Positions 41,501 through 51,408 are shown, counted from the stretch's first letter. The stretch: DNA of 64,000 nt from an uncultured Clostridia bacterium (GCA_902477755.1 CABSIK010000004.1:1-64000), one strand, 5' to 3'. The notes: generated from the letters alone by a model not told the origin. Numbers and translations: made by a program.

Positions 41501-42462
41501 GCTTTTTTCGCCTCCTTCACTTTGGGCAGTGCACCGAAGATCTTAGGTTCTGTGAATCTTTCGATCAGAGGTACAGCCAGGTTCATAATCAGAATAGAGT
41601 AGGATACACCTTCAGGGTAACCGCCGAAGATTCTGATAAGTGTGGTGATGATACCACAGCCGATGGCAAAGATAACTTGGCCTTTCGGTGTAACGGGGGA
41701 AGATGCATAGTCAGTTGCCATGAAGAAAGCACCCAGCATCAAACCGCCGGTGAAGATTTCGTATACAGGTACGCGCAGACCTTTTCTGCCGATAGCAGCG
41801 GTCAGTACGAATACTGTCAGGATGTACAGTACGGGAATCTTCCAGCTGATTACATGTTTTACCAGCAGGTAGATGCCGCCGATGATCAGTGCGATTGCAC
41901 ATGTTTCACCGATACAGCCGCCGATGTTACCGAAGATAACATCCTGCAGGCTTGCGTCAGGCATAACGCCTGTTTTCAGTGTAGCCAGAGGTGTTGCAAC
42001 TGCTGCTGCGTCAGCGCCGCTGAAGCCAACGGGTGCTGTCCAAGATGTCATTTCTGTAGGATAAGAAGCCAACAGGAATGCTCTACCAGCCAGTGCAGGG
42101 TTGATGAAGTTCTGACCCAGACCACCAAAGAGCTGTTTTGCAAAAATGATAGCAAATGCTGCACCAACGATAGGCACCCAGATAGGAGCGCTTGCGGGCA
42201 GGTTCATTGCCAGCAGCAGACCTGTTACAACTGCGGACAGGTCACTGATAGTTACAGGTTTTTTCAGCAGTTTCTGATACAGCCATTCAAAGAATACGCT
42301 GGCTACGATGGAAACTGCAATCAGGATCAATGCAGGAATACCGAAGAAATAGATACCCATCGCTGTTGCAGGAATCAGCGCGATGATAACGTCACGCATG
42401 ATGCTCTGAATGGATTCTTTAGAACGCACATGAGGGGTACCGGATACTACAAAATTAGCCAT
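41497..42462 (-). CDS. rnfD: Rnf complex subunit RnfD (covalent FMN)
   Basis: A 321-residue subunit with about nine membrane segments. Family features are FVVSGTPHVRSKESIQSIMR, NPALAGRAFLLASYP, the flavinylation region DAAAVATPLATLK (Thr as likely FMN site), and GGLMLGAFFMATDYASSPVT. It starts 18 bases after rnfC with GGGGGAGAGT as ribosome site. Confidence 0.95.
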   Translation of the reverse strand: MANFVVSGTPHVRSKESIQSIMRDVIIALIPATAMGIYFFGIPALILIAVSIVASVFFEWLYQKLLKKPVTISDLSAVVTGLLLAMNLPASAPIWVPIVGAAFAIIFAKQLFGGLGQNFINPALAGRAFLLASYPTEMTSWTAPVGFSGADAAAVATPLATLKTGVMPDASLQDVIFGNIGGCIGETCAIALIIGGIYLLVKHVISWKIPVLYILTVFVLTAAIGRKGLRVPVYEIFTGGLMLGAFFMATDYASSPVTPKGQVIFAIGCGIITTLIRIFGGYPEGVSYSILIMNLAVPLIERFTEPKIFGALPKVKEAKKA

Positions 42463-42480
42463 TCTTTACTCTCCCCCTTC

Positions 42481-43875
42481 TCAGTTCTTTTCAGCTTTGG
42501 CTTTTGCTTCTGCTTCCGCTTTTGCTCTTGCAGCAGCGGCTGCGGCAGCTTTTTTGCCTGCTTCGATTTTCTTAGTTGCGCGGATGGACTGTGCCAGCTG
42601 GCGTTTTGCGGGACATTCGTAAGAACAAGAACCACATTCGATACAATCCAGACCGTGATGTTTTACGAAACCTTCGCCGTCACCTTTCAGAGACAGTGCG
42701 TTCAGCAGGAAAGGCTGCAGGCCCATAGGGCAGTGGTCAACGCATTTACCGCAACGGATACAGTTTCTTTCTTCAGGAATGTAAGCTTCTTCCTGTGTGA
42801 AGCACAACAGACCGGAAGTGGTCTTAACGGAAGCAACATCCAGAGTATACAGGGTAGGACCCATCATAGGACCGCCGGCAATCAGTTTCACGGGAGCGTT
42901 AGCGCCTTCATTGAAACCGCCGATAGCGTCTACCAGATCTCTCAGTGTCATACCGATTCTGATCTTGTAGTTGCCGGGGTTTTTGATACCTTTACCGGAA
43001 ACGGTTACGATTCTTCTCATGAGAGGTCTGCCTTTGCAGATCGCTCTTTCGATAGCAACAACAGTATCAACGTTGTCTACGATACAGCCAGCGCTTGCAG
43101 GCAGTGCACCGGATTTTACTTCTCTCTTTGTGATAGCGTAAATCAGGTGTTTTTCAGAACCCTGAGGGAATTTGGTCACCAGAGGCTGAACTGTGATGTT
43201 GTCGATGCCTTCACAAGCCTTTGTCATGGATTCGATGGCTTTGGGCTTGTTCATTTCGATACCGATAACGCCTTTTGCACCGGGGTGCAGTTTCAGCATG
43301 ATCTGCAGACCTTTTACGATTCTTTCAGGTTCTTCCACCATCAGACGGTAGTCGCATGTGAGGTAAGGTTCACATTCAGCTGCGTTGATGAGGATGTGAT
43401 CGATAGGTGTGTCTTTGGGAGGGTTCAGTTTTACATGTGTGGGGAAGCCCGCACCACCCAGACCAACAACGCCGGCATCTTTGATTGCTGCCAGAATTTC
43501 TTCGTTGGACATGGTTGTGTAATCTCTGCCCTGGTTCAGACCTTCGATTTCTTCCATCTTGCCGTCGTTTTTGACAACGATGGATTTTACAGTTGCGCCG
43601 CCGGGTACCAGCATGGGTCTAATGTCCACAACTTCACCAGATACGCTGGCAAAGATGGGAGAAGACATGAATGCAGGTGATTCAGCGATCTTCTGTCCTA
43701 CTTTTACATAGTCGCCAACTGCTACCAGAGGTTCACAAGGAGCCCCGATATGCTGGGACATAGGGTAGAACAATTCAGAGTTTTCTTTGGGGAGTATCAC
43801 CTGAATGGGCTGCTCTGCGGACAGAGCTTTTCCATCGGGCGGGTGAACTCCACGTTTGAACGTTAAAGCTTGCAT
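42481..43875 (-). CDS. rnfC: Rnf complex subunit RnfC (NADH-binding)
   Basis: Peripheral subunit that reduces NAD+. The 464-residue protein has an N-terminal barrel-sandwich domain, the Nqo1-like flavin/NAD+ region GLGGAGFPTHVKLNPPKD, and two C-terminal 4Fe-4S sites (CIRCGKCVDHCP, CIECGSCSYECP). The final 30 residues are an Ala/Lys/Glu-rich helix. Start at 43875 (MQALTFKRGVHPPDGK) after GAGGGGG; the longer frame has no support. First gene of the operon. Confidence 0.95.
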   Translation of the reverse strand: MQALTFKRGVHPPDGKALSAEQPIQVILPKENSELFYPMSQHIGAPCEPLVAVGDYVKVGQKIAESPAFMSSPIFASVSGEVVDIRPMLVPGGATVKSIVVKNDGKMEEIEGLNQGRDYTTMSNEEILAAIKDAGVVGLGGAGFPTHVKLNPPKDTPIDHILINAAECEPYLTCDYRLMVEEPERIVKGLQIMLKLHPGAKGVIGIEMNKPKAIESMTKACEGIDNITVQPLVTKFPQGSEKHLIYAITKREVKSGALPASAGCIVDNVDTVVAIERAICKGRPLMRRIVTVSGKGIKNPGNYKIRIGMTLRDLVDAIGGFNEGANAPVKLIAGGPMMGPTLYTLDVASVKTTSGLLCFTQEEAYIPEERNCIRCGKCVDHCPMGLQPFLLNALSLKGDGEGFVKHHGLDCIECGSCSYECPAKRQLAQSIRATKKIEAGKKAAAAAAARAKAEAEAKAKAEKN

Positions 43876-43989
43876 ATTATCCCCCTCTGTCAAGTGATTT
43901 TTGCGTTTACAGCACAAAAGACAAGCATTTGGCTGGAAACGCTTGGTTTGGTTATACTTTATAAAAATATAGCTATATATAACAGCAAT

Positions 43990-44018
43990 ATTTTAATACA
44001 AAAATAAGAAATTCACAA
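43990..44018 (-). promoter_or_regulatory. candidate rnf operon promoter
   Basis: On the minus strand TTGTGA (44013-44018), 17-bp spacer and TAAAAT (43990-43995), giving a leader of about 108 nt before rnfC. Confidence 0.5.
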
Positions 44019-44296
44019 CAATTTTTTGCCAAAAAAACGGGAAAAATGCTTTTTTAAGCAAAATATGTGTTTCGTTACACCAAATTTTAAGATGTATTTA
44101 ATTAGGAAAGAATTGCATTTTATAAAATCATTTCCCAGTTAGTTTGTATCCAAAATATTTTCTTCCCCTAAAGTGTACTATTATTATCTATAAATGTAAA
44201 TGAGAATATATTACCAACATTTTGTCCTGAAAACTGTAATCTTTTACAAAAAAATTGACGTTTTTCTGACAGAAATGTAAAACAATGGCATAAAAC
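44019..44296. other. AT-rich spacer between divergent rnfC and rpoN
   Basis: No gene, RNA or repeat recognised. It is AT-rich, with only short frames lacking ribosome sites. Confidence 0.4.
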
Positions 44297-44325
44297 TTGC
44301 TACTCCATTTTCCCTGTGTTACAAT
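44297..44325 (+). promoter_or_regulatory. candidate rpoN promoter
   Basis: TTGCTA (44297-44302), 17-bp spacer, TACAAT (44320-44325), 34 bases before the rpoN start. Sigma-A type. Confidence 0.6.
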
Positions 44326-44359
44326 AAAAACATGATAAAACGGGAAGGAGGCGGAGGAG

Positions 44360-45718
44360 ATGGATCTTTCGCTGCAAATACAGCAAAAGCAGATTCTTTC
44401 CCAGCGGATGCAGCAGTCCGTTGAGATTCTACAGATGAATACGCTGGCGTTATCAGAATACATTCGGGAAGTGGCGGAAGAAAATCCTCTGCTGGACTGG
44501 TCGGAAGAACGTGCTCTTTTGCCGGAGGATGAAAAACTGCTGCAAAAACTGGAATGGCTTCAGGAAAGTGATGAGCAGAACAGAGGCTTTTACCAGACAG
44601 AAATGGATAACGAAAAAGAACGGGAAGACCTGCGCTATGGCAAAAAGGAAGCCCAGAGCCTTAGGGAATATCTGCTTTTCCAGATTCATTTGCTGCCCGT
44701 GTGTGAGAAAGAAAAAAAGATTCTGACCTTTTTGGCAGAAAGCACAGAGGAAAGCGGCTATCTGGAAACGGATGCCTTGGAAGCAGCCATGGAGCGTTAT
44801 CATCTAAATGAACAGAGAGCAGAAGAAATTCTGGGACATTTGCAGAAGCTTGACCCCCCTGGTGTAGGCGCAAGAGATTTAAAGGAATGTCTGAAGATAC
44901 AGCTCGTGCAGAAAGGCGCATCGGCATCGGCTCAGGAAATTGTAGAAAATTATCTGGCGGATATTGCCAAAAACCGCATCTCCTATATTGCCAAAAAGCT
45001 GCATATATCTATGGAAGAAATGGCAGACGCCTTGGCGGAGATCCGCAGCTGTGCACCAAAGCCCGGCAGTGGTTTTGCCAATGACCGCCCTGTGGAATAT
45101 GTGGTGCCCGATGTGTTTGTGGAACGCAGAGGGGGAGAACTTTTGGTGAGTGTCAACAGCTCTCTGGTGCCAAGACTGTTCATCAGTCCTTCTTATCGGC
45201 AGATTTTGAAGGATGACCCCTGTAAGGAAACAAAGGAGTATGTGGCACAGAAACTCCGTCAGGCGGAGTGGGCAGTACAGTGTGTAGGCAGACGAGAATC
45301 CACTTTGTTGGAAACGGCAAAACAGATTGTGGCGGTACAGCGAGAATTTTTCCTTTCTCCCCATGGAGCCCTGAAGCCCCTGCGTATGGTGGATGTGGCG
45401 GAAAAAATGCAGGTGCATGAGTCCACCATCAGCCGAGCCGTCAAGGATAAATATCTCCAATGTGACAAAGGGGTATTTGCCTTGGGTGACTTCTTCTCCA
45501 AAGCCGTTGTCACCGATGGCAATCAGAGCGTATCTGCCAGCAGCGTGCAGAAACAGCTTGCCGACATCATTGACAGCGAGGACAAAACCCATCCCCTCAG
45601 TGACAGAGAATTGACAGAAAAACTGGTGGCGCAGGGTGTGCAGATTTCTCGCAGAACCGTAGCCAAGTATCGGGAAGCCATGGGCATCCCTGGTGCGTCA
45701 GGCAGAAAACAGTATTAA
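44360..45718 (+). CDS. rpoN: RNA polymerase sigma-54 factor
   Basis: Alternative sigma factor requiring enhancer-binding activators. The 452-residue protein has region I (QQKQILSQRMQQSVEILQMN, Gln/Leu-rich), an acidic region II, the core-binding domain (LQKLDPPGVGARDLKECLKI), the helix-turn-helix (VAEKMQVHESTISRAVKDKY) and the C-terminal RpoN box SRRTVAKYREAMGIP. Ribosome site GGAGGCGGAGG. No sigma-54 activator or clear -24/-12 promoter was seen in the window, so its targets are elsewhere. Confidence 0.95.
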   Translation: MDLSLQIQQKQILSQRMQQSVEILQMNTLALSEYIREVAEENPLLDWSEERALLPEDEKLLQKLEWLQESDEQNRGFYQTEMDNEKEREDLRYGKKEAQSLREYLLFQIHLLPVCEKEKKILTFLAESTEESGYLETDALEAAMERYHLNEQRAEEILGHLQKLDPPGVGARDLKECLKIQLVQKGASASAQEIVENYLADIAKNRISYIAKKLHISMEEMADALAEIRSCAPKPGSGFANDRPVEYVVPDVFVERRGGELLVSVNSSLVPRLFISPSYRQILKDDPCKETKEYVAQKLRQAEWAVQCVGRRESTLLETAKQIVAVQREFFLSPHGALKPLRMVDVAEKMQVHESTISRAVKDKYLQCDKGVFALGDFFSKAVVTDGNQSVSASSVQKQLADIIDSEDKTHPLSDRELTEKLVAQGVQISRRTVAKYREAMGIPGASGRKQY

Positions 45719-45731
45719 AATAGAAAAACAG

Positions 45732-45771
45732 CCGGAAATTTTGAAAAAACAGAAATTTCCGGTTTCTTTTT
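45732..45771 (+). terminator. terminator of rpoN
   Basis: Perfect 10-bp stem CCGGAAATTT / AAATTTCCGG with an 11-base loop, followed by TTTCTTTTT. Confidence 0.9.
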
Positions 45772-45798
45772 GGTTTGAGATAGAAAGAGGGTGGAAAC

Positions 45799-47217
45799 AT
45801 GGATGAGATTTTTCAGATACAATTGGATAAGGAATCGGAGGTACCTATGTACCGTCAGCTTGCCGATGCCATTGGGGCTTTGGCGGCAGATGGGCTTTTG
45901 CCTGCGGACAGCAAACTGCCGCCCATTCGAAAAATGGCATCCCATTTTGGCGTCAATACGGTGACAGTGGTGACTGCCTATAAATATTTGGAACAGAAGC
46001 AGATGGTGTATTCCAGAGTGGGCAGTGGTACTTACATTTCTCCTTTGCCTGTGGAAAAGGTGCCGGAGCCTGTAGCAAGACGGAATCTGCAATTGTTTGA
46101 AAAAACACCTGCCTTGGAACATGCCATCAATTTCACATTGTCATCTCTGCCCAATGAGCTGTTCCCCGTGGATGCCTTCAAAAAAGCCTTTGATACGGTG
46201 TTGGAGAGGGAAAAAGGCGGCGCCTTCCGTTATACAGACAGTATGGGGTATCTGCCATTAAGAGAGGAACTTTGCCGTTATTTGGCATCCTTCGGCATTC
46301 ATACGGCGGCAGAGCATCTTCAGATTATTTCCGGTGCTCAGCAGGGCATCGACATCATGTCAAAAGCCATTTTGCAGTATGGGGATGTGGTCTTTGTGGA
46401 AAGCCCAACCTTTTATGGTGCGGCAGGGGCATTCCTGTCCAGAGGGGCAAAACTTGTGGGCATCCCCATGGAAGAAGACGGCATGGAAATGGAAGCGCTG
46501 GAAAATTATCTGAAGCTGTACCATCCCCGATTCATTTATATGATGGCATATTTCCAGACACCTACAGGGATTTCTTATTCCATGGAGAAAAAACGCCGTT
46601 TGTTGGAATTGGCGGAAAAATACGATACTTACATCATTGAGGAAGATGACTTCTACGACTTTCATTACAGCAGGGAAATCCCTCTGCCTTTGAAAGCTTT
46701 GGACTATAAAAATCGTGTCATTTACATCAAGAGTTTTTCCAAAATTCTCATGCCCGGTCTGCGTATGGGGCTTATGGTGTTGCCAAAAAAAATCCGTCAT
46801 GCGGTTATGGAGGCAAAGTATACTACGGATATTTCCACCTCTGGCTTTATCCAGAAATCTTTAGAGGAATACCTTCGGGTCAACGGTTGGGAAGCCCATG
46901 GGAAACAGGTGCGCCAGTACGGCAGCGGCAAATACCGGAAGGCTGTTTCCATGGCGAAGAAGTATCTCCTGCCAAAAGGCGCGTCTTTTGCGTTGCCTGA
47001 TGGAGGTGTGAGTCTGTGGGTGCGCCTGCCTGACAGCGTAGATGCGGAGGTGTTCTGCAATCGAGCACTGGAGAAAAATGTGCTGGTTTCGCCAGGGAGC
47101 CAGTTCTTCATCGAAGGGGGAACGGGCAGTCATGTGCGGCTGAGCTTTGCTGGACTTACGGATGATAAAATCGAAGTGGGCATGAAGCGTATGGGAGAAG
47201 TGTTGGGAGAAATGTGA
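45799..47217 (+). CDS. MocR-family (GntR-HTH / aminotransferase fold) regulator
   Basis: A 472-residue fusion. The N-terminal GntR winged helix (about 1-75, EVPMYRQLADAIGAL and LPPIRKMASHFGVNTVTVVT) is joined to a fold-type-I aminotransferase domain with the PLP-binding lysine in IKSFSKILMPGLRMG (about residue 315). MocR proteins use the PLP domain as a sensor, often for vitamin B6 or amino-acid genes. The adjacent genes give no clear target. A true aminotransferase of the 2-aminoadipate type fused to HTH is the alternative. Confidence 0.88.
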   Translation: MDEIFQIQLDKESEVPMYRQLADAIGALAADGLLPADSKLPPIRKMASHFGVNTVTVVTAYKYLEQKQMVYSRVGSGTYISPLPVEKVPEPVARRNLQLFEKTPALEHAINFTLSSLPNELFPVDAFKKAFDTVLEREKGGAFRYTDSMGYLPLREELCRYLASFGIHTAAEHLQIISGAQQGIDIMSKAILQYGDVVFVESPTFYGAAGAFLSRGAKLVGIPMEEDGMEMEALENYLKLYHPRFIYMMAYFQTPTGISYSMEKKRRLLELAEKYDTYIIEEDDFYDFHYSREIPLPLKALDYKNRVIYIKSFSKILMPGLRMGLMVLPKKIRHAVMEAKYTTDISTSGFIQKSLEEYLRVNGWEAHGKQVRQYGSGKYRKAVSMAKKYLLPKGASFALPDGGVSLWVRLPDSVDAEVFCNRALEKNVLVSPGSQFFIEGGTGSHVRLSFAGLTDDKIEVGMKRMGEVLGEM

Positions 47218-47237
47218 AAACAGAAAGAAAAAAGAAA

Positions 47238-47271
47238 GGCTGGTACACATAAGGTGTACCAGCCTGTTTTT
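47238..47271. terminator. terminator between MocR gene and small membrane genes
   Basis: Perfect 11-bp stem GGCTGGTACAC / GTGTACCAGCC with TGTTTTTAT after it on the plus strand; A-rich on the other side, so it may also serve the minus-strand gene. Confidence 0.85.
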
Positions 47272-47611
47272 ATGGGGAATACATCAAAAAGCGAAATAGA
47301 AGCTCAATAGTGAGGAATATCACAAAAGATATGCCACAGAGAACGCCGTCGTTTTTCAGCTGCTTTTGGTATTTTTTCAAACTTTCGTCCTCCTCCGTCC
47401 GAATGTCGATGCCGTTACGAAGGAGAAAAATATCCAGAAAAAGCTGTATGAGCATACAAATCATGGAAGCGCAGAATGTGATCGTTTGCGGCATGCCGTC
47501 AGGTGCCAGCAGAGAAATACCAATGAGGAACAGCCCAGCTTTGATAAATCCGCGGCGCAGTATATTTTTTTGAGAATCAGATGTCTTTTCTAAGGTTTCT
47601 TTTGCCAGCAT
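47270..47611 (-). CDS. small membrane protein, function unknown (113 aa)
   Basis: A 113-residue protein with three hydrophobic segments (about 24-42, 45-62 and 90-112) separated by a charged loop (RTEEDESLKKYQKQLKND). It starts 4 bases after the preceding small membrane gene, so the two probably form a pair. No family recognised. Confidence 0.65.
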   Translation of the reverse strand: MLAKETLEKTSDSQKNILRRGFIKAGLFLIGISLLAPDGMPQTITFCASMICMLIQLFLDIFLLRNGIDIRTEEDESLKKYQKQLKNDGVLCGISFVIFLTIELLFRFLMYSP

Positions 47612-47615
47612 CCTT

Positions 47616-47867
47616 TCACTGTCCTTTCTTCTCGTTTATATTCCAATGGAAATAAGCGGCAAGTTCCTTCTGATAAATGATGCCAAGCTCTATGAGCATA
47701 GACGCAATGATTACCACAATCAGCGGAATAGGCAGATACTGATATTCCTCTGGCATGAAGGAACCTGCAAGTGCGTCTGTGTAGGCGTGCAGATAGGAAA
47801 ACCCCCAGATGAGCGTCAGTGTCAATAGGTTCAAGGTCACAGCCAGAACCCCTGCGATACTTTTCAT
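47616..47867 (-). CDS. small membrane protein, function unknown (83 aa)
   Basis: An 83-residue protein with two hydrophobic segments. Start at 47867 (MKSIAGVLAVTLNLLTLTLI) after AAAAGGGGGA; a longer frame is open but unsupported. The C-terminal tail is hydrophilic (HWNINEKKGQ). It is upstream of, and probably cotranscribed with, the 113-residue protein. No family recognised. Confidence 0.65.
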   Translation of the reverse strand: MKSIAGVLAVTLNLLTLTLIWGFSYLHAYTDALAGSFMPEEYQYLPIPLIVVIIASMLIELGIIYQKELAAYFHWNINEKKGQ

Positions 47868-47969
47868 AAAAAATCCCCCTTTTTGAAAATAACAATGCCC
47901 TTTTTTCGATGATACCATAAGGGCCATAAGCTGCATATAGTCATTTTTACTGGAAAACAGCGGTTTTTC

Positions 47970-47998
47970 TTGACAAAGTGACGGGGCATGTCTATAAT
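47970..47998 (+). promoter_or_regulatory. alaS T-box promoter
   Basis: Consensus TTGACA (47970-47975), 17-bp spacer and TATAAT (47993-47998), placing the transcript start near 48005. Confidence 0.85.
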
Positions 47999-48004
47999 CA
48001 AATT

Positions 48005-48268
48005 GTATTTTTTATATGGAAAAAAGCCAAGAAAAGAAGGAGTACGCAAGGGGTGGACGTTCCAGAGAGGAAATCACTGGTGGAAGATTTCCCGCAGCAC
48101 ATTGCCGAAGCAGTCTTTTCGGGTAAGAACCACAGCTCTTTGGCGGAAAGAGAAGTATGTCAAAGCGTATGCCTGCGTTAAAGGTTTCGAGTGACGCCTT
48201 TTTGGCGTAACAAGGGTGGTACCACGGTAAATTCGTCCCTGACTTTTGTCAGGGGCTTTTTTTATTTT
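48005..48268 (+). ncRNA. T-box riboswitch controlling alaS
   Basis: Leader with the T-box signature AAGGGTGGTACCACGG (48212-48227), a preceding small stem (GACGCC/GGCGT) and an intrinsic terminator (CCCTGAC / GTCAGGGG plus seven T, 48236-48264). Uncharged tRNA pairing with the T-box bulge would favour the antiterminator and allow alaS transcription. Alanine specificity is inferred from the gene; the specifier codon was not fixed by eye. Confidence 0.92.
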
Positions 48269-48313
48269 CCGGGTATCCTGTGAACAGATTGAAAATATTT
48301 AAGGAGGTAAGAT

Positions 48314-50956
48314 ATGAAATATTTAGGTGTAAACGAAATTCGTGAAGAATTTCTGAAATTCTTTGAAAGCAAAGACCATCTGCGTCTGCCCAGCTTCCCT
48401 CTGGTGCCCCATAACGACAACAGCCTGCTGCTGATCAACTCCGGTATGGCGCCCATGAAAGCATACTTTACAGGTCAGGAAATCCCTCCCAGCAAGAGAG
48501 TGACAACCTGCCAGAAATGTATCCGTACAGGTGATATCGACAACGTAGGGAAAACCGCTCGTCACGGCACATTCTTTGAAATGCTGGGCGACTTCTCCTT
48601 CGGTGATTACTTCAAAAACGAAATCGTGCCTTGGTCTTGGGAATTCGTAACAAAAGTACTGGAAATCCCCGAAGACAGACTGTATGTAACTATTTACGAA
48701 GAAGACGATGAAACAGGCAAAATCTGGCATGATGTAGTAGGTCTGCCTTGGGACAGAATTGTAAAACTGGGCAAAGAAGACAACTTCTGGGAACACGGCA
48801 CAGGCCCCTGCGGCCCTTGTACAGAAATCTATTTCGACCGTGGCCCCGAATACGGCTGTGACAGCCCTACCTGCGGCGTAGGCTGTGACTGCGACAGATA
48901 CATGGAATTCTGGAACCTGGTATTGACACAGTTCAATGCCGAAGAAGACGGCACATACACAGAACTGGCTATGAAGAATGTAGATACTGGTATGGGTCTG
49001 GAACGTATGGCAACCATCATGCAGGGCGTAGACTCCATTTTCGACGTAGATACTGTAAAATCCATCCGTGACGCTGTTTGTGCAAAAGCAGGCGTAGAAT
49101 ATGGCAAAGAACATAAGACAGACGTTTCCGTTCGCGTTATCACAGACCACATCCGTTCTGTAACCATGATGACTGCTGACGGTGTACTGCCTTCCAACGA
49201 AGGTCGTGGCTATGTACTGCGTCGTCTGCTGCGTCGTGCGGCTCGTCATGGCAAACTGCTGGGTATCGAAGGCGAATTTTTGGCTGAACTGTCCAAATCC
49301 GTTATCGCTTGCAGCGGTGAAGCTTATCCCGAACTGGTAGAAAAACAGGATTATATCTTCAAGATTCTGTCCATCGAAGAAAACAGCTTCTATAAGACCA
49401 TCGACAAAGGTATGGAAATTCTGAAAGCAGACATGGAAGAAATGAAAGCTGCTGGCGTAAAAGTCATGAGCGGCGAAAAATCCTTCCGTCTGTATGACAC
49501 ATATGGTTTCCCTGTTGACCTGACAAAAGAAATTCTGGCAGAAGAAGGCATGGAAATCGACGAAGACGCTTTCACAGCAGAAATGAAAGCACAGAAAGAA
49601 CGTGCCCGTTCCGCAAGAGCAAAATCCAACTACATGGGCGCAGCTGAAACTGTTTACAACGAACTGCCTGTAGAAATGGAAACAGCTTTTGCTGGTTATG
49701 ATGTATATGATGTAGCAAATGCGAAAATCGTTGCACTGGTTGCAAACGAAGCTGTTGCAGAAACTGCGCAGGCTGGCGACACAGTAGCAGCATTTTTGGA
49801 TAGAACACCTTTCTACGCAGAAAGCGGCGGTCAGGTAGGTGACCAGGGTATCATCAAAACAGAAACAGGCGTTGTGAAAGTATCCAACTGTGTAAAAGTG
49901 GTTGGCGGCAAAATCGCACACATGGGTGAAGTAACAGAAGGTTTGGTGCAGGTAGGCGAAATGGCTTGCGCAAGCATCGACGTGGAACTGCGTATGGCTT
50001 CTTCCAGAAACCACAGCGCAACCCACCTGCTGCACAAAGCACTGCGTACCGTTCTGGGTACGCATGTAGAACAGGCTGGCTCCTATGTAAGCGCAGAAAG
50101 ACTGCGTTTCGACTTCACACACTTCGCAGCAATGACTGCTGATGAAATCAAAGAAGTGGAAAGACTGGTAAATGACGCTATCTTTGCAAGCTATGACGTA
50201 CAAACAGACGAAATGAGCATTGACGAAGCGAGAAACAGAGGCGCAATGGCACTGTTCGGCGAAAAATACGGCGAAGTGGTGCGTGTGGTAGACATGGGCG
50301 GCTACAGCATCGAGCTTTGCGGCGGTGCACACCTGAAAAACACTGCACAGGTTGGCTCCTTCAAGATTCTGTCTGAAAACGGCGTAGCAGCTGGTGTAAG
50401 AAGAATTGAAGCCGTAACAGGCAAAGAAGCTCTCAAACATTATCAGGCACAGGAAGATGAAATCAAGGAAATTTGCCGTCTGGTGAAATCCACACCTGAC
50501 AAACTGCTCTCTCGTCTGGAACAGCTGTTGGCAGAACAGAAAGAAACAGCAAAAGAACTGGAAAAACTGAAAGCGAAAATGGCAGGCGGCGCAGCAGACG
50601 AAATGCTGAACAGCAAAGTGGAAATCGGCGGCGTTGCAGTGCTGGCGGCTGAAGTGAAAGATATGGACGGCAATGCCCTGCGTACCATGGGTGACCAGCT
50701 GAAACAGAAACTGGGCAGCGGTGTCGTGGTGCTGGCTAGCGGCAAAGACGGCAAAGTAAACCTGATGGCTATGGCAACAGACGATGTTGTGAAAAAAGGC
50801 GTACATGCCGGCAACATCATCAAAGCGGCAGCGGCTGTCTGCGGCGGTGGCGGCGGCGGTCGTCCCAATATGGCACAGGCTGGCGGTAAAGACCCTTCCA
50901 AAATCGCAGATGCTCTGGAAAAAGCGAAAGAAGTGGTAGCGGAACAGCTGGGCTGA
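48314..50956 (+). CDS. alaS: alanyl-tRNA synthetase
   Basis: Charges tRNA-Ala and edits mischarged Ser/Gly. The 880-residue enzyme has class II catalytic motifs at the N-terminus (INSGMAPMKAYFTGQEIPPS, RHGTFFEMLGDFSFGDYF), the tRNA-recognition domain, an editing domain with SRNHSATHLLHKALR (HxxxH) and a second zinc half-site ELCGGAHLKNTAQVG, then a C-terminal oligomerisation domain with a glycine run GGGGGGRPNMAQAGG. AAGGAGG precedes the ATG. Regulated by the upstream T-box. Confidence 0.98.
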   Translation: MKYLGVNEIREEFLKFFESKDHLRLPSFPLVPHNDNSLLLINSGMAPMKAYFTGQEIPPSKRVTTCQKCIRTGDIDNVGKTARHGTFFEMLGDFSFGDYFKNEIVPWSWEFVTKVLEIPEDRLYVTIYEEDDETGKIWHDVVGLPWDRIVKLGKEDNFWEHGTGPCGPCTEIYFDRGPEYGCDSPTCGVGCDCDRYMEFWNLVLTQFNAEEDGTYTELAMKNVDTGMGLERMATIMQGVDSIFDVDTVKSIRDAVCAKAGVEYGKEHKTDVSVRVITDHIRSVTMMTADGVLPSNEGRGYVLRRLLRRAARHGKLLGIEGEFLAELSKSVIACSGEAYPELVEKQDYIFKILSIEENSFYKTIDKGMEILKADMEEMKAAGVKVMSGEKSFRLYDTYGFPVDLTKEILAEEGMEIDEDAFTAEMKAQKERARSARAKSNYMGAAETVYNELPVEMETAFAGYDVYDVANAKIVALVANEAVAETAQAGDTVAAFLDRTPFYAESGGQVGDQGIIKTETGVVKVSNCVKVVGGKIAHMGEVTEGLVQVGEMACASIDVELRMASSRNHSATHLLHKALRTVLGTHVEQAGSYVSAERLRFDFTHFAAMTADEIKEVERLVNDAIFASYDVQTDEMSIDEARNRGAMALFGEKYGEVVRVVDMGGYSIELCGGAHLKNTAQVGSFKILSENGVAAGVRRIEAVTGKEALKHYQAQEDEIKEICRLVKSTPDKLLSRLEQLLAEQKETAKELEKLKAKMAGGAADEMLNSKVEIGGVAVLAAEVKDMDGNALRTMGDQLKQKLGSGVVVLASGKDGKVNLMAMATDDVVKKGVHAGNIIKAAAAVCGGGGGGRPNMAQAGGKDPSKIADALEKAKEVVAEQLG

Positions 50957-50988
50957 TTGGCTGACAATATTATTTTATAAACAAAATC

Positions 50989-51028
50989 AAGCTGAAAATC
51001 TCTGGAAATGGAGGTTTTCAGCTTTTTT
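50989..51028 (+). terminator. terminator of alaS (palindromic family)
   Basis: AAGCTGAAAATC / GGTTTTCAGCTT stem followed by TTTTTTG. The stem sequence is shared with the dispersed palindrome family. Confidence 0.85.
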
Positions 51029-51113
51029 GTATACCCTTTGAGGGGTTTTTGTATACAGTTGCCTATGGTAAAATAACAGCTTATTAGAAGTGTATAACAG
51101 AAGGAGGCGAACC

Positions 51114-51401
51114 ATGGGACGCAGTGAAAGCAGATTATGGAAATACGCAGCAGCGGTAGGTGTCATAGGGCTGCTGTTGATGATGGCAGCGATATTGTTT
51201 GCCAATCGTTGGGAGAATATGTTTGGTATTGCGGTACTTTTGGGGCTGGTATGTACCTGGGTGGCATTGCTGCTCCTTGCGGGCGCATGGGTACGGGAGA
51301 TGTGGTATAGCTTTCGCAGGAAGGATTACCTGATGACATTGATATGGCTTGCTCTCGGGCTTTTGGTTCTGGTTCTTTTTGGCAGACGTATCATTTTTTA
51401 G
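51114..51401 (+). CDS. small three-segment membrane protein (95 aa)
   Basis: A 95-residue protein with a basic N-terminus (MGRSESRLWKYAAAVG) and three hydrophobic segments; ends FGRRIIF. ATG at 51114 follows AAGGAGGCGAACC. A single gene between two terminators. No family recognised. Confidence 0.65.
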   Translation: MGRSESRLWKYAAAVGVIGLLLMMAAILFANRWENMFGIAVLLGLVCTWVALLLLAGAWVREMWYSFRRKDYLMTLIWLALGLLVLVLFGRRIIF

Positions 51402-51408
51402 GAAAGAA

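Noticed and set aside
44040..44340. Sigma-54 (-24/-12) promoters near rpoN or in the transporter operons
   Set aside because: No GG-N10-GC arrangement with the expected context was found upstream of rpoN, putP, brnQ or dctP.
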